A DNA stretch of 36,798 nt. Origin: JAAFHN01 sp031421855. GTDB lineage: Bacteria; Pseudomonadota; Gammaproteobacteria; Burkholderiales; Burkholderiaceae_C. Position numbers and translations under genes: made by a program. Position 1 is the stretch's first letter; every line of letters begins with the position of its first letter. Of this stretch, positions 30,843 to 36,798 are shown in pieces. The notes below the pieces were generated by a model that was given only the letters and a program-made list of their open reading frames with translations, was not told the origin of the DNA and ran no database searches. Where the stretch lies: positions 1 through 36,798 of the forward strand of contig JANOPN010000147.1 in NCBI GenBank assembly GCA_031421855.1, written 5' to 3'.

Positions 30843-32899
30843 ACGCTACGGCCAAACTCCACCGTTCGGTTGTTCGGCAACTGGTAATGGTCTGCAGCTC
30901 GGCTGGCATTTCGTTGCATGAACGCAAATGCTTGCCTTTGAACCGGCCACATGCGTTGGTCATTCGGTTGGGTGGTGCTCGAGCGCGACAAGAAGTAAGT
31001 GGTACTCGCATCTGTTGTGTCAATGCCGTGCTGGTAGCTGAGCAATTGCATCAGTTCGCGCACATTAATGGACTCCATGAAACCCAACTTGGCGCTCACT
31101 TGCCACACGTGTGGTGCTAGCTGCTTGACGAGCAGTTTGTCTGATGACCCCACCCTTGGCAGATCTGTCGTGCACAGGCTGAGCAGGATCAATCGTTCAT
31201 GCAAAACTTGGTTGTGCTTCAAGTTGTGCAGCAACGCGTGCGGCACATATCGGTTGTTGGCGCTCAAGTACACGGCAGTGCCCAGGGCGCGGTGTGGCGG
31301 ATTTTGCGTCAGTTGCGTCACAAAGCTCGCCAAGTCGACTCCTTCGCGTTCGGCTCTTTCGTTTCTCAGGCGCAGCGCTTTCGACCATGTGCCCATCAGA
31401 GCAATCAAAATCGCTGCAAGCGCAATGGGCATCCAGCCACCATGCATGACTTTGGCTAAATTTGATAGTAAAAATACGCTGTCAACGAACAAAATAAAAA
31501 GCATCAGCGGCAGCAGCACCCGAAGTTTCCAGCCCCACACCCGGTGCGCTACCGCGGCAAACAGTAAGCTGGTGCACACCATGGTGATGGTGATTGAAAT
31601 GCCATAGGCCGCAGACAAACCTGATGAGCTGCCAAACCCAAACACCAATGCCAACACGCCCAGCAGCATGAGCCAATTCACCAAGGGGACATAAATCTGT
31701 CCTTTTGCCTCATTGGCCGTTTGCACCACCTTCATTCGTGGCAGATAGTCCAAGGCGATGGCCTGCACAGTCAATGAATAAGCGCCGGTGATGGTGGCTT
31801 GTGATGCGATCACGGTGGCAGCCGCAGCGAGTACCACCAGCGGGATCACGCCCCAATCGGGTACCAGTCGATAGAAGGGGTTCTCAAGGGCAGTGGGGTC
31901 GCTCATCAAGAGCGCACCTTGGCCAAAGTAGTTAAGCATGAGGGCTGGCATGGCCACCCACAACCAAGCCCGCTGCACGGCCGACGCGCCAAAATGCCCC
32001 ATGTCAGCGTACAAAGCCTCGGCGCCCGTGACCGCCAAAAAAACCGACCCCAAGATCACAAAAGACATGCCAGGGTGCGCTACAAAAAAACCAATGGCGT
32101 GCAGCGGATTCAATGCGCCGAGAATTTGCGGTTGTTTGATGATTTGTGCAGTGCCCAACACCGCCAAAGTCATGAACCACAACAGCACGATCGGGCCAAA
32201 TGCGCGACCGACAGTGGCTGTTCCGAATCGTTGCACCGCAAAGAGTGCGATCAAGATGCCCGCCGTGATCGGCAGCACATAAGGTTTCAACGCTGGTGTG
32301 ACCAACTCCAAGCCTTCTATGGCTGACAGCACCGATATGGCAGGCGTGATCAAGGCGTCGCCATAAAACATCGCGGCCCCCAGCAGGCCGATGGCACCTA
32401 TCGCCGTCAAGGCCATGCGCGTTCGATAGTTGGCCGCGCCGCTCGTGCCCTTCAGGCTCAGGCGCGCCAAAGCCTGCAAAGCCAAAATGCCACCTTCACC
32501 TTGGTGATTGGCTCGCAAAATCAAGCTCACATACTTGAGAGTCACAACAAATGTGACTGCCCATGCCAGCATTGACAAGATACCCATGATGCTGTCATCG
32601 CTTAGCACCACGCCGTGGGCCGGGTTAAATGATTCCTTGAGCGCGTACAGCGGCGAGGTGCCAATGTCGCCGTACACAACACCCAAAGCAGTAAGCATGA
32701 GTGTCGGCGTGGCAGCGGCGTGCACGCTGCTTGCAGAGTGGGCGTCTGGTGGGGTGTCGCGAGACACCAGCGCAGCGTCATGCCGCGGCGGCGTTGCGTC
32801 GGACACCTCGGAAACAAACTGGGGGCCCATCGCGTTGTGCGCTGGGCCCCCAAGGGGTTGTGCATCGGGGTTGTCGACTGACGCGGGTGAGTTATGCAT
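30839..32899 (-). CDS. kup: Kup-type potassium uptake protein
   Basis: 686-residue K+:H+ symporter of the KUP/HAK/KT family. The transport core begins at about residue 66 with LTALGVVYGDIGTSPLYALKE and has about 12 spans, followed by a cytosolic C-terminal domain. The first 65 residues are a hydrophilic, Pro/Ala/His-rich extension absent from most relatives (about 620-630 aa), which may be regulatory, or the true start may be further in. It acts in the inner membrane for potassium uptake. A palindrome (32942-32953) lies 43 bp upstream of the start. Confidence 0.93.
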   Translation of the reverse strand: MHNSPASVDNPDAQPLGGPAHNAMGPQFVSEVSDATPPRHDAALVSRDTPPDAHSASSVHAAATPTLMLTALGVVYGDIGTSPLYALKESFNPAHGVVLSDDSIMGILSMLAWAVTFVVTLKYVSLILRANHQGEGGILALQALARLSLKGTSGAANYRTRMALTAIGAIGLLGAAMFYGDALITPAISVLSAIEGLELVTPALKPYVLPITAGILIALFAVQRFGTATVGRAFGPIVLLWFMTLAVLGTAQIIKQPQILGALNPLHAIGFFVAHPGMSFVILGSVFLAVTGAEALYADMGHFGASAVQRAWLWVAMPALMLNYFGQGALLMSDPTALENPFYRLVPDWGVIPLVVLAAAATVIASQATITGAYSLTVQAIALDYLPRMKVVQTANEAKGQIYVPLVNWLMLLGVLALVFGFGSSSGLSAAYGISITITMVCTSLLFAAVAHRVWGWKLRVLLPLMLFILFVDSVFLLSNLAKVMHGGWMPIALAAILIALMGTWSKALRLRNERAEREGVDLASFVTQLTQNPPHRALGTAVYLSANNRYVPHALLHNLKHNQVLHERLILLSLCTTDLPRVGSSDKLLVKQLAPHVWQVSAKLGFMESINVRELMQLLSYQHGIDTTDASTTYFLSRSSTTQPNDQRMWPVQRQAFAFMQRNASRAADHYQLPNNRTVEFGRSV

Positions 32900-32941
32900 G
32901 ATTTGCAGTCAAAGTGAAGGAATCAATACTGTAGACCGATT

Positions 32942-32953
32942 CGGGTTAACCCG
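32942..32953. promoter_or_regulatory. 12-bp perfect palindrome upstream of kup
   Basis: CGGGTTAACCCG, in the gap between the LysR-type gene and kup. It could be a repressor operator. No T-run or longer stem supports a terminator. Confidence 0.4.
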
Positions 32954-32996
32954 CAACTCTCTTCCAACAGTGACTCTTTGTCGCAACCGATTTTTT

Positions 32997-33902
32997 TTAC
33001 TCAAATCGCTGGATTCGACCACTTGCCTGCTGATCGCGCATGTAAGCAAACTCGGCCGACATGAAGCGCTGTACAGCCATCACAGGCGAGAGCTCAGCCC
33101 CTCGCTTGTGGCACACCATGTACAGGTGGCCCACGAATGTGGGGTCAATATCCAAGGGCAGGGCTCGCAGCGCGTGCATTTGTGTGTAGCGGTGTTGCGC
33201 AGCCGGCATCAACATGGCACCCACGCCCGAGCGGCATGCGGCGAATTGCACGTTGAAATCGTCTGAAGTGAATGCTGGCTTGAAGTCTGGAATCAGCGCG
33301 TGCAAGGCCCGGTTGGATCGCACGTCGTCGTAGGGCGCTGCCCAACAAATCCAGTCAAGGTCTTTGGCGGTGTAGTGGGTCGGCAAACTTTGCACATAGC
33401 GCTCGCTTGCATAAGCCTTGATGGGCACGCTGATGTGGTCTAGGCACACCAGGTCTGGGTCTTGCGGTGCGATCGTTCGCAGCGATATATCGGCCTCGCC
33501 GCGACCCAGGTTCAGCACACGCACGCCCGACAACAGCTCGATTTGTAAACCAGGATGCGCGCGGCGAATGTCTGCGGCCATCGGTGCGACAAAGTCATAC
33601 GCGGCAACCGGTGGCGCTGCGATGCGCACCTTGCCTTGCATGCTTTGACCTTGCTGCACAGCGGCCTCTGCCGCCCATTCAGCCATGTGTTGAGCCGAGG
33701 GCAGCAGGCGCGCGCCCAGCGTTGTCAGGCTGACACCTTGGCTGGCGCGCGTAAAAAGCGGCTCGCCCAACTGGCACTCTAACGCCGCAATGCGGCGGCT
33801 CAGGGTGGCCTGCCCCAGCTTGAGCACACGCGCAGCGGCGCTCAAGCTGCCTTGCTCAGCAACACATAGAAACAGTCGCAAATCGTCCCATTGGGTGTTC
33901 AT
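32997..33902 (-). CDS. LysR-family transcriptional regulator
   Basis: 301 residues from the ATG at 33902, preferred over 33944 because it begins at MNTQWDDLRLFLCV and an AGAGAG ribosome site precedes it. The N-terminal HTH (GSLSAAARVLKLGQATLSRRIAALECQLGEPLFTR) and the LysR effector domain are complete. It is divergent from the SGNH lipoprotein gene, which it may regulate, with a 7-bp inverted repeat in the gap. Confidence 0.88.
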   Translation of the reverse strand: MNTQWDDLRLFLCVAEQGSLSAAARVLKLGQATLSRRIAALECQLGEPLFTRASQGVSLTTLGARLLPSAQHMAEWAAEAAVQQGQSMQGKVRIAAPPVAAYDFVAPMAADIRRAHPGLQIELLSGVRVLNLGRGEADISLRTIAPQDPDLVCLDHISVPIKAYASERYVQSLPTHYTAKDLDWICWAAPYDDVRSNRALHALIPDFKPAFTSDDFNVQFAACRSGVGAMLMPAAQHRYTQMHALRALPLDIDPTFVGHLYMVCHKRGAELSPVMAVQRFMSAEFAYMRDQQASGRIQRFE

Positions 33903-33936
33903 ACGGGTTCTCTCTTGGGGCCACCGAGGCTTTTGG

Positions 33937-33954
33937 GCATCCATATTTGGATGC
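33937..33954. promoter_or_regulatory. inverted repeat in the LysR/lipoprotein divergent region
   Basis: GCATCCA-TATT-TGGATGC, perfect 7-bp arms. It sits 35 bp upstream of the LysR start, and a promoter-like TTGTCA to TAACAA pair (about 33977 onwards, 16-bp spacing) faces the lipoprotein gene. It is a candidate LysR site although its spacing is T-N10-A. Confidence 0.45.
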
Positions 33955-34050
33955 TTTCATCTGAAATTAGCGGATTGTCATTTGATATCGGAATGTTAAC
34001 AATGGCGCTGTCGAGTTCAACAGCCGATTTTTCAACCCACTGGAATACAC

Positions 34051-35250
34051 ATGAAATCAATCAACACCATCATCCTTGCCGCATCCGTGGCGGCATTGCT
34101 TGCGGGCTGTGGCGGCGATGCAGACGGCCCAACCCGCAGCGCGCCCGTGGGTTTCACGTCGCTGGTTTCGTTTGGCGACAGCTTGAGCGATGCAGGAACC
34201 TACGCAGTGGGCACAGTCGCAGCGGTTGGCGGTGGTCGCTACACGGTTAATTCAGGCTCAGTGACGCCAACAAAAATTTGGCTCGATTTTTTGTCTGCAC
34301 AGCTGGCCCTGCCTGCGCCCTGCGCAGCCGTTAAGGGGCTTGACGGCTTCGCTGCGCAAGGGTTTTCTGTGCCGCCCACCAGCCAAGCCAGTTGCACCAA
34401 CCATGCACAAGGCGGATCTCGCGTCACGCATCCAATCGGCCCTGGCAACAAAAACATCTCCAGCAGTGCGGCGCTAGGACAATTGACTTACCCGCTGACG
34501 ACCCAAGTTGCAGACCATCTGGGGCGCAACGCGGGCGCGTTCAATCCCAAGGCCTTGGTCACGGTCATGGCGGGGGGCAATGATATTTTCATACAAGGTG
34601 CAGTTGCAACCGCCGCCGCAGCATTGTCTGCCGAACCGAATGCCTCAACGGTCGCCGCATTCACAACCACCGCGACTATTCTCGGCGGCTGGTCGTCGGC
34701 TGAGCAATTGGCCGTGCTGACGGCCAATTCTGCCGCTGAGGGTCAAGCCGCATTGCAGGCAGGCTTGCTTGCCAACATGGCCAAGGCGGGTACTGCGCAG
34801 GCCATTTTGGTCAAAACCCAAATCGTTGCCAAGGGTGCTCAGCATGTGCTGGTTGTCAACCTCCCCAATGCTGGAGCCACTCCCATGGGTTTTGCGGGTG
34901 GCCCACAAACCGCCGCACTGTTAACTGCCATGGCACAAGCGTTCAATCAGGCCCTCGCGACTGGGTTGGCTGGCACGTCAGGTGTTGTGTTGGCCGATGC
35001 ATTCACCACCAGCACCGACCAGTACAACAACCCCATTGCCTATGGATTGAGCAATGTCACGGCACGCAGTTGCAAATCTGACGCGAGTAATATTTTGGGC
35101 GGCGTATCGTTGGTGTGCAGCCCCGCCAATGTGATCGCTGGCGACATTTCTCGCTACGGTTTCGCCGATGATGTGCATCCCGCGCCCTACGGACACCAAC
35201 TGCTGGCCCAGTTTGCAGCGAAAGCGCTTTCCGCAGCTGGCTGGCTGTAA
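34051..35250 (+). CDS. SGNH/GDSL-family esterase lipoprotein
   Basis: 399 residues. A lipobox LLAGC puts the lipidated Cys at residue 20, so it is an envelope lipoprotein. The GDSL block I is SFGDSLSDAGTY (Ser44), block III is GGNDIF and block V is DDVHPAPYGHQLL (catalytic Asp/His). The family hydrolyses esters of lipids, polysaccharides or polymer-like substrates. Two cysteine pairs (CAAVKG, CTNHA; CKSD, CSPAN) may form disulfides. It is divergent from a LysR regulator, and a dienelactone hydrolase gene starts 18 bp downstream, so the two hydrolases may act on the same kind of substrate. Confidence 0.87.
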   Translation: MKSINTIILAASVAALLAGCGGDADGPTRSAPVGFTSLVSFGDSLSDAGTYAVGTVAAVGGGRYTVNSGSVTPTKIWLDFLSAQLALPAPCAAVKGLDGFAAQGFSVPPTSQASCTNHAQGGSRVTHPIGPGNKNISSSAALGQLTYPLTTQVADHLGRNAGAFNPKALVTVMAGGNDIFIQGAVATAAAALSAEPNASTVAAFTTTATILGGWSSAEQLAVLTANSAAEGQAALQAGLLANMAKAGTAQAILVKTQIVAKGAQHVLVVNLPNAGATPMGFAGGPQTAALLTAMAQAFNQALATGLAGTSGVVLADAFTTSTDQYNNPIAYGLSNVTARSCKSDASNILGGVSLVCSPANVIAGDISRYGFADDVHPAPYGHQLLAQFAAKALSAAGWL

Positions 35251-35268
35251 CTGCATCAAGACTAAAAC

Positions 35269-36072
35269 ATGACCAACGAACGACCCCTGAACCAACGCGA
35301 TGCGCTGGATGATTTTGCGATTCGGGCGATTGCATTGCAAGGCAAGACCAAAGCCGTTTACGTGGCCGGCGCTGGGCCTGGCGTGATCGTCATGACTGAG
35401 ATGCCCGGTATCAGCCCGCATGTCGCACGCTTTGCGCGCTGGGTGCGGGATGCTGGCTTCACCGTGTACATGCCTCACCTGTTCGGTGATGACGGCGCGG
35501 TTGCGACCCCGCTCAGCACGGTTGCCACCGTGGCCCGAGCGTGCATCAGCTCTGAATTTCGTGCGTTCTCAGCCAATGCGTCCAGCCCCGTCACCCAATG
35601 GTTGCGTGCTTTGGCCGCTGTCGCGCACGCCGAGTGTGGCGGCAAGGGCGTTGGGGCCATTGGCATGTGTTTTACCGGCAACTTTGCATTGAGCATGATG
35701 CTCGAAGAGTCCGTCATCGCACCGGTTTTGATGCAGCCGTCGCTGCCGCTTCAAGACGCCGCCGGCCTGCACATCGCTGCTGACGAATTGGCCGCAGTCA
35801 AAGCCCGCATGCAATCGCAAGACTTGACCGTCCTCGCGTACCGATTCGCAGGAGACAAGTTTTGCAAGGCGCAGCGGTTTGCGGCGTACGAACAAGCCTT
35901 GGGTGATCGCTTTTGCCCTCGAGTGCTACCCGACAGCGCGGCAAACCGCGACACGCCCATGTCCAACCCCCACAGCGTGGTCACGCTGCACTTGATCGAC
36001 GAGGCGGGCGAGCCGACGCGCGCTGCACGCGATGAAATATTGGCATTCTTCAAGCTGCGGCTGGGCGCTTGA
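35269..36072 (+). CDS. dienelactone hydrolase family protein
   Basis: 267-residue cytosolic alpha/beta hydrolase. The nucleophile is a cysteine, as in true dienelactone hydrolases: GMCFTG (Cys134), with acid Asp196 in GDKF and His235 in NPHSVV. It lacks a signal peptide. The substrate could be a lactone or ester; there is no chlorocatechol pathway nearby. It starts 18 bp after the SGNH lipoprotein gene and is probably cotranscribed. A hairpin without a T-run follows the stop. Confidence 0.86.
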   Translation: MTNERPLNQRDALDDFAIRAIALQGKTKAVYVAGAGPGVIVMTEMPGISPHVARFARWVRDAGFTVYMPHLFGDDGAVATPLSTVATVARACISSEFRAFSANASSPVTQWLRALAAVAHAECGGKGVGAIGMCFTGNFALSMMLEESVIAPVLMQPSLPLQDAAGLHIAADELAAVKARMQSQDLTVLAYRFAGDKFCKAQRFAAYEQALGDRFCPRVLPDSAANRDTPMSNPHSVVTLHLIDEAGEPTRAARDEILAFFKLRLGA

Positions 36073-36090
36073 CTTAAGCGACAACAAAGC

Positions 36091-36107
36091 AGGGGCATTG
36101 AGCCCCT
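36091..36107 (+). terminator. hairpin after the dienelactone hydrolase gene
   Basis: AGGGGC-ATTGA-GCCCCT, 6-bp perfect GC-rich stem 18 bp after the stop. No T-run follows, so it may only be a processing or Rho-related structure. Confidence 0.4.
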
Positions 36108-36359
36108 GACGCGGAATGCGGCGCGCTGGATGCCGTCACGGTGAAATACGCGGGCTAGCGAAGGCTCGGATCAGTCGTCAAGCGCCGAGCAATGGCTGTG
36201 TTATCGAAGGCTTCAGTCCACTCAAAACTGACTCGCAACTCGCCACGCCACGCCGCCCATTCGCGTCCCAATGATCAATCCCGGTTAAGTCGATCAGTTG
36301 GTGGACTGCAAACCGGCTTGAGGCAGCCGCGTCGCATCTTCCCAAATCACCTTGAGAAA

Positions 36360-36426
36360 ACTCCTGATTCAGTAGCAACAAACCCAATAGATTCGGTGAC
36401 CAGAGGCATATTTACCATCAGATTTC
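36360..36426 (+). repeat. dispersed element A, intergenic copy
   Basis: ACTCCTGATTCAGTAGCAAC followed by CCCAATAGATTCGGTGACCA and CATCAGATTTCG at the end. It shows the full extent of the element at its left end. Confidence 0.82.
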
Positions 36427-36656
36427 GCCTGGAGGGGCGTTTTGAAGTGCTTGGCCCTCGCACGCCAAGCGACACAGGCGCCAGCACAGCTCAGCCGTTG
36501 CACCATGCCACCCGCGCCGTCATTGCCGCGACGGTGGCAATGACTGCGCCTTGCCGATTGGCTGATGCCGGTTGTTTGGTGGTGGTGGGGGCAGTTCAAC
36601 GCAGAGGCGCTGAGGGCGCTACAGAGCCCTGAAGAGGGTTTTTGGGTTGTTTCAGT

Positions 36657-36708
36657 ACTTTTTTGGCACTTGGTCACCGAATTCATTGGATTTGTTGCTG
36701 TCATTTTC
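36657..36708 (-). repeat. dispersed element A, intergenic copy
   Basis: Read on the minus strand: GACAGCAACAAATCCAATGA followed by TTCGGTGACCAAGTGCC. With the copy at 36360 it forms an inverted pair about 300 bp long. Confidence 0.82.
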
Positions 36709-36742
36709 GCGTGATTGGATACCTGCCTCAGATATTCGGCTG

Positions 36743-36798
36743 TCATTCCAGCGAAGGCATGGAGTCCAGGCGCGATCGGTTAGCGGGCAAACAGCCAC
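36743..36798 (+). repeat. BIME-like repeat, family C, copy 3
   Basis: GTCATTCCAGCGAAGGCATG followed by GAGTCCAG; 36778-36798 is an inverted relative of the GTGGCTATTTGCCCC part of the copy at 1561-1606. It runs off the window end. Confidence 0.6.

Larger units (their letters stand above)
36108..36798. other. intergenic repeat-bearing region without a supported gene
   Basis: About 690 bp. It holds two copies of element A in opposite orientation (36360-36426 and 36657-36708) and one copy of the family C repeat at the window end. Short open frames on both strands have no family motifs. Between them is a weak CCCT-GAAG-AGGG hairpin with a T-run (36627-36643). Confidence 0.5.

Noticed and set aside
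36192..36632. Plus-strand open frame of 146 codons
   Set aside because: It reads through a copy of element A and has no family motifs; likely chance.
4377..36708. CRISPR-like array made of the dispersed repeats
   Set aside because: Copies are kilobases apart, in both orientations and partly inside genes, with no regular spacers and no cas genes.

Overview
The window looks like a chromosomal segment of a betaproteobacterium of the order Burkholderiales, most likely Comamonadaceae. This is inferred from the gene families and their arrangement (ketone-body CoA-transferase pair, LysR divergent to a pirin pair, Kup, DUF3297, GluQ next to TrmB) and from a moderately high GC content with frequent TTG (Leu) and TTT (Phe) codons. 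No phage, plasmid, rRNA or CRISPR locus was seen. There is one tRNA, tRNA-Gly(CCC).

Layout. 1-1442: 3' tail of an unknown gene, then scoA-scoB. 1443-7114: repeat-rich patch with an atypical M48 membrane protease, a domain-permuted family III CoA-transferase and an unrecognised membrane-anchored protein. 7115-9721: ureohydrolase, tRNA-Gly, a DeoR regulator and a divergent DUF4406-like gene behind phased operator repeats. 9795-14728: DnaQ-like exonuclease, class II aldolase-like protein, VapBC-type toxin-antitoxin pair, alaS. 14797-17349: secreted alpha/beta hydrolase, sugar-type MFS transporter, DUF3297 protein. 17622-23025: hybrid histidine kinase divergent from a phnD-phnC-phnE-phnE transporter operon. 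23065-26396: BrnT/BrnA pair, then a leftward FAD oxidoreductase-gluQ-trmB group. 26401-30842: LysR divergent from two pirins, then flavodoxin-like, DUF599 and OsmC-like proteins. 30839-36072: Kup, a second LysR, an SGNH lipoprotein and a dienelactone hydrolase. 36073-36798: repeats only.

The most unusual signal is a family of dispersed repeats about 65 bp long. I count eleven main copies plus two inverted partner arms. Two copies are paired head-to-head into 220-bp units that flank a two-gene block. Three copies lie inside protein-coding genes (a CoA-transferase, trmB, gluQ), where they add an in-frame peptide to a linker or loop. The element has one open frame per strand, and the three genes use exactly those frames, so it resembles a protein-invading palindromic-type element. 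A second family is a 102-bp MITE-like element with imperfect terminal inverted repeats (two full copies, one solo end). A third is a BIME-like 'CCAGCGAAGGCTGGGAT' repeat, two direct copies of which flank the atypical M48 gene.

Two toxin-antitoxin loci have palindromic operators at their -10 regions. Divergent promoters (DeoR/DUF4406, LysR/pirin, kinase/phnD) carry repeat structures that suggest specific regulation.
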